Shown piece after piece: positions 6,804 through 15,326 of a stretch of 64,000 bases of DNA (position 1 is its first letter; every line of letters starts with the position of its first letter). The stretch comes from Streptomyces sp. LHD-70 (GTDB taxonomy: Bacteria; Actinomycetota; Actinomycetes; Streptomycetales; Streptomycetaceae), in contig NZ_JAVIFW010000009.1 in NCBI RefSeq assembly GCF_031157275.1, positions 62,001 through 126,000 on the forward strand. Direction: 5' to 3'. Made by a program: the position numbers and the translations under genes. The notes beneath the pieces were generated by a model. That model saw only the letters and a list, made by a program, of their open reading frames with translations, ran no database searches and was not told the origin of the DNA.

Positions 6804-8369
6804 TCAGTCCTCGACGACCAGAGCGGGCGTGTCCTTCGTGAGGATCTCCCCCCGGAAGAACGCCGGGCTCCGCCGCTCCGTGACGACCATGATGACCACG
6901 CCGAGCACCAGCAGCCCCACCCCGATCACGAAGACCGAGCCGACGCCGAAGACGGACGATCCGCTGCCGTACGCCGGGTCCCACATGTCGTACAGCGTCT
7001 TGCCGAACACCGCCGTCAGGAGCGCGCCGCCGAGGACCGGGAACAGGCCCTTGTAGACCAGGTCCCGCACCGAGCGGGTGAGTTCGCGGCGGAAGTACCA
7101 GGCGCAGGCGAACGCCGTCAGGGCGTAGTAGAAGCAGATCATGAGGCCGAGCGCGTAGATCGTGTCGACCAGGACGTGCTCGCTGACCAGCGTCATGACC
7201 GTATAGAACACGCCGGTCGCGATACCGGCCACGATCGTCGCGCGGCCCGGGGTCTTGAAGCGGGGGTGGACGCGGGCGTACGAGGGCGGCAGCGCCTCGT
7301 ACGTCGACATCGCGAGCACCGTACGCGCGACCGGGATGAACGTGGTCTGCAGGCTGGCCGCAGCCGAGGCGAGGACGGCGACGAAGAGCAGGATGCCGAG
7401 CATCGGGCCCATGACCGGGCCGGCGAGCGCGGCGAAGACGTTGTCGGACGTGTCCGGGTTGCCGAGGCCGAGGCCCTTGTCGCCCGAGCCGACCGCCATC
7501 TGCGCGGCGACACCGGTGGCGAGGTAGGAGCCGACGAGCACGACCATCGCGATGAGCGCGGCCCGGCCGGGCGTCTTCTCGCTGCCGGAGGTCTCCTCGT
7601 TGGCGGTGAGACAGGCGTCCCAGCCCCAGAACATGAAGATGGAGAGCGAGAGGCCCGCGGTGAAGGCGGCGAAGGACTGGACCGCGAAGGGGTTCAGCCA
7701 GGACCAGGAGAAGTCGAGTCCGGTGGCGAACTCACCGCTGCCCGCCTTCTGGAACGCCATGACCACGAAGATCGCCAGCACCACGAGCTGGAGTCCGACG
7801 AGGGCGTACTGCACGCCCTTCGTGGCGGTCATGCCCCGGTAGCTGATGGCGGTGGCGGCGGCGATCAGGGCGAGGCACGTGATGATGTGCACCGGTTTGC
7901 TGTCGTCGAGCGCCGCGATGGACGGGGAGCCCGTGACCTCACCGGCGAGCAGCCAGAAGTACGAGGTGGCGACGCCCGCGAGGTTGGACAGCACGATGAT
8001 CGTGGCGATCACCAGGCCCCAGCCGCACATCCATCCGACGCGCGGGCCGAAGGCCTTCACGGTCCAGGTGAAGGAGGTGCCGCAGTCCGGCATCGCCTTG
8101 TTGAGCTCGCGGTAGGCGAAGGCCACGAGCAGCATCGGCAGGAATCCGGCCAGGAAGACGGCGGGCATCTGCACGCCCACCTCGCCCGCGGTGGAGCCGA
8201 GCGTCGAGGTGAGGCAGTAGACCGGGGCGACGGTCGAGATGCCGATGACGGCACTGCCGGCGAGGCCGACGGAGTTCCCGCCGAGCCCTTTGGACCGCAC
8301 ACCGCTTCCGGCCTCGGTCACGCCCCGTACCGTGTCTCCGCCCTTGGGCGGGGTTTCCAGCTGCGTCAT
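6804..8369 (-). CDS. APC-superfamily amino acid permease
   Basis: A membrane protein of about 521 residues with some 12 hydrophobic segments. The first TM carries the helix-breaking GLAGSAVIGISTVAPVY motif of the APC family, and YRELNKAMPDCGTSFTW is the second conserved block. Later segments (FMFWGWDACLTANEETSGSE) match the amino acid/polyamine/organocation fold. It would import an amino acid or amine by proton or cation coupling. The start at 8369 (MTQLET) gives the usual N-terminus; an in-frame ATG at 8399 is possible, and neither has a clear ribosome site. It may serve the neighbouring aldehyde dehydrogenase/deacylase pair, but is a separate transcript. Confidence 0.88.
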   Translation of the reverse strand: MTQLETPPKGGDTVRGVTEAGSGVRSKGLGGNSVGLAGSAVIGISTVAPVYCLTSTLGSTAGEVGVQMPAVFLAGFLPMLLVAFAYRELNKAMPDCGTSFTWTVKAFGPRVGWMCGWGLVIATIIVLSNLAGVATSYFWLLAGEVTGSPSIAALDDSKPVHIITCLALIAAATAISYRGMTATKGVQYALVGLQLVVLAIFVVMAFQKAGSGEFATGLDFSWSWLNPFAVQSFAAFTAGLSLSIFMFWGWDACLTANEETSGSEKTPGRAALIAMVVLVGSYLATGVAAQMAVGSGDKGLGLGNPDTSDNVFAALAGPVMGPMLGILLFVAVLASAAASLQTTFIPVARTVLAMSTYEALPPSYARVHPRFKTPGRATIVAGIATGVFYTVMTLVSEHVLVDTIYALGLMICFYYALTAFACAWYFRRELTRSVRDLVYKGLFPVLGGALLTAVFGKTLYDMWDPAYGSGSSVFGVGSVFVIGVGLLVLGVVIMVVTERRSPAFFRGEILTKDTPALVVED

Positions 8370-8508
8370 GAACAGGACGTTAAGTGCTGCGGTTTCCATG
8401 TCCGGAAGGTTGAACTCCGGGTAACCGTCCTTTAATCAGGCCGTACGAATCGGATGTTGATCATTGATTCGCAGGCCTGCATCGCTATGCGACCTGTCAC
8501 ACAAAGGC

Positions 8509-8548
8509 GCGCTCCTGCGATTCCACGATGCGGGAATCGCAGGAGCGC
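8509..8548 (-). terminator. Terminator hairpin after the aldehyde dehydrogenase gene
   Basis: A perfect 16-bp inverted repeat (GCGCTCCTGCGATTCC and its complement) with an 8-nt loop. On the minus strand it is followed by CCTTTGTGTG. It ends the deacylase/dehydrogenase transcript. Confidence 0.75.
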
Positions 8549-8611
8549 CCCAAATGTCCGTTTCAAAATTTTCCCGTACAAAATTTCCCGTCACCCGGAC
8601 CGCACGGCCGA

Positions 8612-10081
8612 CTACCCCGGCCACACGAGCGACTGCAGCTCGCTGTAGGCGTGCAGCGCGTACGAGCCCACGTCCCGGCCCACCCCGCTCTGCTTGAACC
8701 CGCCGAACGGCGCCTCCATGTTCCGGCCCACCGTGTTCACGCCCACACCACCGGCACGCAGCCTGCGCGCGAGCCGGAAGGCGCGGGACACGTCGCCGGA
8801 CCAGACGTAGTCGATCAGCCCGTAGTCGCTGTCGTTGGCGAGGCGTACGCCCTCCTCCTCGTCGTCGAAGGGGATCACCACGACCACCGGCCCGAAGATC
8901 TCCTCGCGCGCGACCCGCATGTCGTTGGTGCAGTCGGCGAGCAGCGTGGGCGCCACGTAGAAACCGCGGTCCAGCACCGGCCGCTCGCCGCCCGCGACGA
9001 CCCGCGCCCCCTCCTTCCGCCCCAGCTCCACATACGACTCGACCCGGTCCCGGTGCGCCGCCGAGATCACCGGGCCGACCACGGTGCCCTGCGCCGTCGG
9101 ATCGCCGACCTTCATGAAGCCGATGTAGCCCGTCAGCTTCTCGATCAGCCGCTCGTAGATCCCGCGCTGCGCAAGGACCCGCGTCGGCGCCGTACAGATC
9201 TGCCCGCTGTAGAAGGCGTACGTCGTGCCGATGCCGCGCACCGCCGAATCGAGGTCGGCGTCGTCCAGGACCAGCGCCGCCCCCTTGCCGCCCAGCTCCA
9301 TCAGCTGCCGCTTCATGCCCCGGCCGCACACCTCGGCGATGCGCTGCCCGACGGCCGTGGAGCCGGTGAAGCTGACCATGTCGACGTCCGGGGAGTCCAC
9401 GGCCGCCTCGCCGACGTCCACCGAAGTGCCGGAGACCACGTTGACCACCCCGCGCGGCACGCCCGCCTCCTCAAGGGCCCGCGCCATCCGGTACACCGAC
9501 AGCGGGTCCTGCGGCGCCGGCTTCACGACCACCGTGTTGCCCATCGCGAGCGCGGGCGCGACCTTGCCCGCCGGGTTGGCCCACGGGTTGTTGTACGAGG
9601 TGACGCAGGTGACCACGCCGACCGGCTGCCGTACCGCGAGCGCCCCGAGCACGCTGGCAGGACCCATCGGCCCCGCCTCCGTGATCTGCGGCGCGAGCGC
9701 CTCCTCGACCGGCTCCAGGGCGCCCTTCGCGTACCGCCGGAACCGGGCCGCGCCCACCGCGACCTGCATGCCGCGGGCCGTGCCGGTCGTCGCGCCGGTC
9801 TCGGCCTGGGCGAGCCGCGCGGCCGGGCCCGCGTCCCGCTGGATCAGGTCGGCGGCCTTGTCGAGGATCCGGGCCCGTTCCTCCGGGCTCGTCCGCGACC
9901 AGCCGTCGAAGGCCTCGCGGGCCGCGGCCGCCGCCGCGTGCACCTGTGCGCGCGAGGCCTCGGGGGCAAGCCCGACGACCTCCTCGGTCGCCGGGTTCAC
10001 CACTTCGTAGTGCCCGCCGTCCGGCTCGACCCACTCGCCGCCGACGAACAGGCTTTCCTGGAGCGGCACTTGGGACGTCAT
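8612..10081 (-). CDS. NAD(P)-dependent aldehyde dehydrogenase
   Basis: A 489-residue ALDH-superfamily enzyme oxidising an aldehyde to the acid. Seen in order: the NPATEE start, cofactor segment VVVKPAPQDP, FTGSTAVG, catalytic Glu in MELGGKG, catalytic Cys in YSGQICTAPTR, EEIFGPVV, and the C-terminal PFGGFKQSGVGRD. The length is normal. Its ATG overlaps the stop of the deacylase gene as ATGA, so the two are translationally coupled. No CTGAC-type operator precedes this pair, so it is apparently outside the regulon described below. Substrate not predictable. Confidence 0.9.
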   Translation of the reverse strand: MTSQVPLQESLFVGGEWVEPDGGHYEVVNPATEEVVGLAPEASRAQVHAAAAAAREAFDGWSRTSPEERARILDKAADLIQRDAGPAARLAQAETGATTGTARGMQVAVGAARFRRYAKGALEPVEEALAPQITEAGPMGPASVLGALAVRQPVGVVTCVTSYNNPWANPAGKVAPALAMGNTVVVKPAPQDPLSVYRMARALEEAGVPRGVVNVVSGTSVDVGEAAVDSPDVDMVSFTGSTAVGQRIAEVCGRGMKRQLMELGGKGAALVLDDADLDSAVRGIGTTYAFYSGQICTAPTRVLAQRGIYERLIEKLTGYIGFMKVGDPTAQGTVVGPVISAAHRDRVESYVELGRKEGARVVAGGERPVLDRGFYVAPTLLADCTNDMRVAREEIFGPVVVVIPFDDEEEGVRLANDSDYGLIDYVWSGDVSRAFRLARRLRAGGVGVNTVGRNMEAPFGGFKQSGVGRDVGSYALHAYSELQSLVWPG

Positions 10082-11817
10082 TTGGTGCTCACCGTCCGGG
10101 TGTCGGTGCCCGAGCGGAGCACCTTGCCGGGCACCGCGCCGCTCACCACGTCCTCGCGGATCGCCTCGACACCGTTGACCCACACCGCGTTCACGCCGAT
10201 CGCCTTGGAGTCGAGGCGCGGGGAGTCGCCGGGCAGGTCGTGGACGAGGGTCGCCTTGCCCGCGTCGATCCGCTCCGGGTCGAAGAGGACCAGGTCCGCG
10301 TGGTAGCCCTCGGTGATCCGGCCGCGGTCGACCAGGCCGAAGAGCCGCGCCGGGTCGTCGGTCAGCATCTTCACGGCCTGCTCCAGGGAGGTCAGCTTCC
10401 GGCCGCGCAGACAGTCCCCGATGAACCGCGTCGTGTACGGGGCCCCGCACATGCGGTCCAGATGGGCGCCCGCGTCCGAGCCGCCGAGCATGACGTCCTC
10501 GTGCTCCCAGGTCTGCCGGCGCAGCTCCCAGGACGCCGGGTCGTTGTCCGGCGGCATCGGCCAAAGGACCGTACGCAGCTCGTCGTTGGCGCAGATCTCG
10601 ACCAGGCACTGGAACGGGTCCTGCCCGCGCTCGGCCGCGATGTCCTGCACGACGCGCCCCTGAAGGCCCTCGTTCTCGGCGCTGTAGGTGTCGCCGATGA
10701 CGTACCGCCCGAAGTCCGCGAGCCGCCGGAAGACGCCCGCCTCCTTGGAGTCGGCGCGGCGCAGCATCTCCGCCCGTACGTCGGGGTCGCGGAGCTTCGC
10801 GATCCGCTCGGGCACGGGCAGGGCGAGGATGTCGCCCCAGCCGGGGATGAGGTTGAGGGCGCAGAAGGTGCCGAGGGACATGTTCATCGGCGTGAGGATC
10901 GGCATGGTCAGGGCGACGATCCGGCCACCGGCCTTGCGGGCCCGCTCGCTCGCCACGAGCTGGCGCGGCACCCGCTCGGGCACGGCGGCGTCGATGGTGA
11001 GGACGTTCCAGTTGAGCGGCCGCCCGGCCGCGGCGGACATCTCCACGAACAGATCGATCTCGTCATCGCTGAACTGGTCGAGGCAGCCCGCGACGATCGC
11101 CTCCAGCTGCGTCCCCTCGTGCTCGGCGACGGCCCGCGACAGGGCGAGCAGCTCGGCGGCGTCCGCGTGCCGGGAGGCGACGGGCTGCCCGTCCCCGTCG
11201 GAGTGGGTCGAGGACTGGGTGGTGGACAGCCCCCAGGCGCCTTCCTCCATGGCCCGGTGAAAGAGGTCGAGCATGGCCTGCAGCTGCTCGGGGCTCGGCT
11301 TCCCGCCGACGGCGTCCTCGCCCATCACGTACCGGCGCAGCGCGCAATGCCCCACCATGAACCCGGCGTTGACGGCTATCCGCCCTTCGAGCCGGTCCAG
11401 GTACTCCCCGAATCCGGACCAGTTCCAGGGCGCCCCCTCCTCCAGGGCGACCAGCGACATGCCCTCGACCTTGGACATCATCCGGCGCGTGTAGTCGGCG
11501 TCGCCGGGCCGCTCCGGGTTGAGCGGGGCGAGCGTGAACCCGCAGTTGCCGCCCGCGACGGTGGTCACGCCGTGGTTCAGGGACGGGGTGGCGTACGGGT
11601 CCCAGAACAGCTGGGCGTCGTAGTGCGTGTGCGGGTCGACGAAGCCGGGCGCGAGCACCTTGCCGGTGGCGTCCTCGCTGCCGCGGGCCTCTTCGGTCAC
11701 GGTGCCGGGCTCCGCGATCACGGCGATCCGCCCGTCCCGGATACCGAGGTCCGCGCGGTACGCGGGTGCGCCGGTTCCGTCGACGATGGTCGCGCCCTTG
11801 ATGAGGTGGTCGAGCAT
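10078..11817 (-). CDS. N-acyl-D-amino-acid deacylase (D-aminoacylase) family amidohydrolase
   Basis: A 579-residue amidohydrolase_3 enzyme. It starts MLDHLIKGATIVDGTGAPAY and carries the metal motif GFVDPHTHYDAQ, then GNCGFTLAPL, the VGH segment (FMVGHCALR), and GGSDAGAHLDRMCG with the metal-binding Asp near the C-terminus. It ends in the small beta-domain strand ADLVLFDPERI. It would release the acyl group from N-acyl-D-amino acids or related amides. AAAGGGA lies just before the ATG. It is coupled to the aldehyde dehydrogenase. Confidence 0.88.
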   Translation of the reverse strand: MLDHLIKGATIVDGTGAPAYRADLGIRDGRIAVIAEPGTVTEEARGSEDATGKVLAPGFVDPHTHYDAQLFWDPYATPSLNHGVTTVAGGNCGFTLAPLNPERPGDADYTRRMMSKVEGMSLVALEEGAPWNWSGFGEYLDRLEGRIAVNAGFMVGHCALRRYVMGEDAVGGKPSPEQLQAMLDLFHRAMEEGAWGLSTTQSSTHSDGDGQPVASRHADAAELLALSRAVAEHEGTQLEAIVAGCLDQFSDDEIDLFVEMSAAAGRPLNWNVLTIDAAVPERVPRQLVASERARKAGGRIVALTMPILTPMNMSLGTFCALNLIPGWGDILALPVPERIAKLRDPDVRAEMLRRADSKEAGVFRRLADFGRYVIGDTYSAENEGLQGRVVQDIAAERGQDPFQCLVEICANDELRTVLWPMPPDNDPASWELRRQTWEHEDVMLGGSDAGAHLDRMCGAPYTTRFIGDCLRGRKLTSLEQAVKMLTDDPARLFGLVDRGRITEGYHADLVLFDPERIDAGKATLVHDLPGDSPRLDSKAIGVNAVWVNGVEAIREDVVSGAVPGKVLRSGTDTRTVSTK

Positions 11818-11954
11818 GGCGTCCCTTTCTCGCTGGGGTACTCGTACTCGTACGCGTACGTGGCTTGTCCCGGCCGGGGACCGCCGCGGGGGCCTCCGGC
11901 CGGGACAGGTACGGGGTGCCCGGTCCGGGATGTCCGGGGCCCCGCGCTTGGATT

Positions 11955-12071
11955 CCCTCCCCGCCCCTTCCGCCCGCAAAATTCAGCCCCTCCGGCGTTT
12001 GAGGAGCGGGGGTCCGGGGGCGGAGCCCCCGAAGCTGCTGCAAGCTTTCGGGAAGGGGCGGGGTGGGGAGA
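11955..12071. repeat. Dispersed repeat family A, copy 1
   Basis: It contains CAGCCCCTCCGGCGTTTGAGG, the GC-rich hairpin GGTCCGGGGGCGGAGCCCCC, and a CTTTCGGGAAGGGGCGGGG tail. The same elements recur near 34.7, 46.7 and 54.3 kb. It lies between two genes on the same strand and may act as a terminator. Confidence 0.7.
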
Positions 12072-12073
12072 AT

Positions 12074-13192
12074 TCAGGCCGCCTGGCGGAAGCGGGTCGT
12101 CCGATGGACCGGATCCGTGTCGATCCGGGGAATCACGTGCTCACCCACCAGCCGAATCGTCTGCAACGTCTCAGCCTTCGACACCCCGATCGGCAGCCCG
12201 AACGACAACTGATCCGCCCCCGCCCGCTCCCAACGCCTGCACTGCGCCAGCACCTCATCGGGATCGCCGCAGATCAACAGCTCCTCGGCGATGAGGAGTT
12301 CGATGATCTCCTCGTTGAACTCGGGCAGCGTCTCCGGCCACACCGGAAATCCCTCGGGCCGAGGAAACGTGTCGTGGTAGCGGAAGACGAGCGACTGCAG
12401 ATAGTTCAGCCCGCCGCGAGCCGCGATCCGCACGGCCTCCTCGTGCGTGGGCGCGCAGATGGCCGTGGACGTCACCATCACGTTGTCGTTGACGTAGTCC
12501 CCGACGGGCTCGGCGTCCTTGATCGCCCCCTTGTACTGCTCCAGGACCCACTCCATGTCGGACACCTTCTGCACACTGAAGCCGAGCACCCCGAGCCCCT
12601 TGCGCGCCGCCATCGCGTACGAGGGCGGGGAGCCGGCGGCGTACCACATCGCGGGGTGGGATTTGCCGTACGGCTTCGGGAGGATCTTGCGGGGCGGCAG
12701 CGACCAGTGCTTGCCCTGGAACCCCTGGTACTCCTCCTGGAGCCACATCTTGGGGAACTCGGCGATGGTCTCCTCCCACACCTCCTTGGTGAAGTTCATG
12801 TCCGTGACGCCCGGTATGAACCCGAGGATCTCGTGCGACCCGGCGCCGCGCCCGGACCCGAACTCGTGCCGCCCCTCCGAGAGATGGTCGAGCATGGCGA
12901 CCTTCTCGGCGACCTTCACCGGGTGGTTCACCTGGGCCAGCGGGTTGAAGATCCCGGAGCCCAGATGGATCCGCTCGGTGGCGTGCGCGAGGTAGCCGAG
13001 GAACACCTCGTTGGCCGAGAGATGCGAGTACTCCTCCAGGAAGTGGTGCTCGGACGCCCAGGCGTACTTGAAGCCGGACTTGTCCGCCTGGATGACGTAC
13101 TCGGTCTCCTCCATCAGCGCCTTGTGCTCGGCGAGGGGGTCGGTCTCCGCCCGCTTGCCGACGTATCCCTGAACAAAGAGCCCGAATTCCAA
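12074..13192 (-). CDS. LLM-class flavin-dependent oxidoreductase (luciferase-like)
   Basis: A 372-residue bacterial-luciferase-like monooxygenase with the TIM-barrel pattern: MEFGLFVQGYVG, AWASEHHFLEEYSHLS, the GSGRGAGSHEILGF flavin-binding region and a C-terminal QLSFGLPIGVSK. It would hydroxylate or oxidise a substrate with FMN and a reductase. The start is TTG; no other start fits the family N-terminus and the ribosome site is weak. Two CTGACG-N3-CGTCAG sites lie 34 and 96 bp upstream, so it belongs to the catabolic regulon. A flavin reductase gene under the same operator type is at 47.7 kb. Confidence 0.88.
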   Translation of the reverse strand: MEFGLFVQGYVGKRAETDPLAEHKALMEETEYVIQADKSGFKYAWASEHHFLEEYSHLSANEVFLGYLAHATERIHLGSGIFNPLAQVNHPVKVAEKVAMLDHLSEGRHEFGSGRGAGSHEILGFIPGVTDMNFTKEVWEETIAEFPKMWLQEEYQGFQGKHWSLPPRKILPKPYGKSHPAMWYAAGSPPSYAMAARKGLGVLGFSVQKVSDMEWVLEQYKGAIKDAEPVGDYVNDNVMVTSTAICAPTHEEAVRIAARGGLNYLQSLVFRYHDTFPRPEGFPVWPETLPEFNEEIIELLIAEELLICGDPDEVLAQCRRWERAGADQLSFGLPIGVSKAETLQTIRLVGEHVIPRIDTDPVHRTTRFRQAA

Positions 13193-13226
13193 GGAGGTTC
13201 ACCGCCCCTAGTTTCCTGACAATTTC

Positions 13227-13241
13227 CTGACGCACCGTCAG
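13227..13241 (-). promoter_or_regulatory. Catabolic-regulon operator, site 1
   Basis: CTGACGCACCGTCAG, a perfect 6-bp inverted repeat with a 3-bp centre, 34 bp upstream of the LLM oxidoreductase start. An extra CTGAC half-site lies 11 bp away. Confidence 0.8.
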
Positions 13242-13288
13242 ATCGTGACGTGCCCGACTGTTCCACCGCACACGGCGACCGTCAATAC

Positions 13289-13303
13289 CTGACGCCGCGT
13301 CAG
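13289..13303 (-). promoter_or_regulatory. Catabolic-regulon operator, site 2
   Basis: CTGACGCCGCGTCAG, a perfect inverted repeat, 62 bp from site 1 centre to centre, between the LLM gene and the end of the upstream SDR gene. Confidence 0.8.
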
Positions 13304-13322
13304 CAACGCGACAGAGGCGGGG

Positions 13323-14108
13323 TCACACAATGCTCACCCCCGCCAGCCACCCGCCGTCGATCACGAACGGCTGCCCCGTGATGTACGAAGAGTCCTCGCT
13401 GGACAGGAACAGCGCCAGGTCGGCCACCTCACGCGGCCGCCCGACGCGGCCGAGCGGCACGAGCTTCCGGTACAGCTCGTCGAGCGCCTCCGTCATCGCC
13501 TCCGGGTCGGCGTCCGGGTCCAGCTGGGCCGGGTTGGACATGGCGGTGTCGATGGCACCCGGACAGACCGCGTTCACCCGGATCCCGGACTCCGCCAGCT
13601 CCATCGCGGCGACCCGGGTGAGGCCGAGGATCGCGTGCTTGGTCGCGGCGTACGTGCCGACGGCGGCCATGCCCGTCACGGCCGTGTACGAGGCGGTGTT
13701 CACGATCGTGCCGCCGCCCGCCTCGCCGATCGCCGGTGCCACGGCCCGTATCCCCAGAAAACACCCCACCTGATTGACGTTCACGACCTGCATGAACTCG
13801 TCGAGAGGCGTGTCGACCAGGGCGTTGAACCGGAGGATCCCCGCGTTGTTGACCAGCCCGTCGACCTTCCCGAACGCCTCCTTCGCGGCGGCCACCGCAG
13901 CCGTCCACTCCTCTTCCCTGCTCACGTCGAGGTGGACGTACCGCGCCTGCCCCTCCCCTATCTCCTTGGCCACCGCCTCGCCCTGCTCGTCGAGCACGTC
14001 CGCGAGCACGACGCGGGCGCCCTCCTCCGCGAAGAGCCGCGCCTCCTGCTCGCCCTGGCCGCGCGCGGCGCCGGTGACGATGACGACACGGCCGTCCAGC
14101 TTGCCCAT
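13323..14108 (-). CDS. Short-chain dehydrogenase (hydroxysteroid-dehydrogenase-like)
   Basis: A 261-residue classical SDR. The NAD-binding TGAARGQGEQEAR motif is at residues 12-24, NNAG at about 89, Ser in NTASYTA, and the catalytic YAATK; the C-terminal GQPFVIDGGW closes the fold. The GARGQG variant is common in 3-alpha/20-beta-hydroxysteroid dehydrogenases. It would interconvert an alcohol and a ketone with NAD(H). AGGAG precedes the ATG. It lies 9 bp after an LLM oxidoreductase gene on the same strand, so both are expressed from the operator at 15074. Confidence 0.9.
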   Translation of the reverse strand: MGKLDGRVVIVTGAARGQGEQEARLFAEEGARVVLADVLDEQGEAVAKEIGEGQARYVHLDVSREEEWTAAVAAAKEAFGKVDGLVNNAGILRFNALVDTPLDEFMQVVNVNQVGCFLGIRAVAPAIGEAGGGTIVNTASYTAVTGMAAVGTYAATKHAILGLTRVAAMELAESGIRVNAVCPGAIDTAMSNPAQLDPDADPEAMTEALDELYRKLVPLGRVGRPREVADLALFLSSEDSSYITGQPFVIDGGWLAGVSIV

Positions 14109-14117
14109 GGATCACTC

Positions 14118-15059
14118 CTAGTCGTTGAGGTACGGGCCAACCTCGGCCCCGAACGCGGCCATCTGGTCGGTGAGTTCGGTACGGGAACGGCTCCGGAACC
14201 GCACCTGGATCTGCTGCACGCCCATCGCCGCGTACTCGCGGAGCGACTCGGCGATCGCCTCCGCCTTGCCGGTCAGGGTCCAGCGGCCCACGTCCCAGTC
14301 CGCCTCGCCCACGTAGACCGGCTCGGCGATGGTCCCGACGGTCAGCGGCGCCTCGACTCCGGCCGCCTCGCGCAACTCCCTGATCCGGGCGATCTTCGCG
14401 GGCAGTTCGGTACGCCGGTCGCCCTGCGGCAGCCAACCGTCACCGCGTACGGCGGCCCGGCGCACGGCGGGCCCGGAGGAGCCGCCGACCCAGATCGGCA
14501 CCCGCACCTGCGCGGGCCGGGGCCGCTGCCCGAGCCCACTGAACTCGTAGCGCTCACCGCGATGTTCGGGATACTCCTCGGGCCCGAGCGCGACCCGCAG
14601 CGCGTCGATCGTCTCGTCGAGCACGGCCCCGCGCCCCTCGAAGTCCGCCCCGAGCACCTCGAACTCCTCGCGCACATGCCCGGCCCCGACGCCGAGGATC
14701 AGCCGGCCGCCGCTGAGGTGGTCGAGCGTGGCGTACTGCTTGGCGCTCGCGAGCGGGTGCCGCAGGCCGACGACGGCGACGTGGCTGAGCAGCCGTACGT
14801 TCTCGGTGACCCCGGCGAGGAAGGAGAGGGTGGCGACGGGGTCGTACCAGACGGTGCTCATCGCTGCCGCGAGGCGTCGGGGAATCGCGACGTGCTCGCA
14901 GCAGGCGATGTAGGCGAAGCCGCTGCGGTCGGCGGTTCTCGCGATCTCGGCGAGGTCGGCCGCCCCTGCCTCGGCTTCCCAGGGTTCGGCGTAGAGGGTG
15001 CTCTGGGACTGGACGGGGAGCTGGATGCCGTACGTGAGCCCCTGCGGTGCTTGCGCCAT
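14118..15059 (-). CDS. LLM-class F420-dependent oxidoreductase
   Basis: A 313-residue protein of the F420-type luciferase-like family: YGIQLPVQS start, AYIACCEHVAIP, LSHVAVVGLRHPLASAKQYATLDHLS in pieces, then GVGAGHVREEFEVLG and VPIWVGGSSGPAVRRAA. It is shorter than the FMN-type LLM at 12.1 kb and fits the 280-330 residue F420 group. The ATG at 15059 has AGGAGGGG 8 nt upstream; the operator at 15074 overlaps this site by 2 nt. It is the first gene of a two-gene unit with the SDR. Confidence 0.87.
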   Translation of the reverse strand: MAQAPQGLTYGIQLPVQSQSTLYAEPWEAEAGAADLAEIARTADRSGFAYIACCEHVAIPRRLAAAMSTVWYDPVATLSFLAGVTENVRLLSHVAVVGLRHPLASAKQYATLDHLSGGRLILGVGAGHVREEFEVLGADFEGRGAVLDETIDALRVALGPEEYPEHRGERYEFSGLGQRPRPAQVRVPIWVGGSSGPAVRRAAVRGDGWLPQGDRRTELPAKIARIRELREAAGVEAPLTVGTIAEPVYVGEADWDVGRWTLTGKAEAIAESLREYAAMGVQQIQVRFRSRSRTELTDQMAAFGAEVGPYLND

Positions 15060-15073
15060 GACCACGACCCCTC

Positions 15074-15088
15074 CTGACGAACCGTCAG
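15074..15088 (-). promoter_or_regulatory. Catabolic-regulon operator, site 3
   Basis: CTGACGAACCGTCAG, a perfect inverted repeat, overlapping the edge of the ribosome site of the F420 oxidoreductase gene, so it lies in the transcribed leader or at its start. Confidence 0.8.
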
Positions 15089-15145
15089 CTCTGAATTGAG
15101 GGCCCCATCGTCGGGGCTGACGGTCCATCAGGCAAGGGTCTGGGT

Positions 15146-15200
15146 GCCCCGAAAGGGGCGCGGGGAACTGCGCGATCAGCCCACGCGGCGCTGCACCCGG
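15146..15200. repeat. Dispersed repeat family B, copy 1
   Basis: A GGGTGCCCCGAAAGGGGC-type hairpin followed by GCGGGGAACTGCGCGATCAG. The same string recurs at 27.3 kb and, inverted, at 54.3 kb. A degenerate piece (CCCCGCGCCCCTGCGGGG) lies near 15310. Confidence 0.65.
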
Positions 15201-15326
15201 CCACGAAGCCGCGAGTAGGCAGACGCGTCTGCCGAGTTCTGTCTCGCCGGCCGCAGCGGGCCGCCCGTGGCAGGTCTCGCCCCGCGGCGGAGCCGCACAT
15301 GTCGCGACCCCGCGCCCCTGCGGGGC

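Noticed and set aside
6621..8435. A 604-codon plus-strand frame opposite the permease
   Set aside because: Almost only Arg, Glu, Asp, His and Gly, with no motif; mirror of the APC permease codons.
9946..12294. A 782-codon plus-strand frame opposite the deacylase
   Set aside because: No family pattern; runs across two genes and a repeat region.
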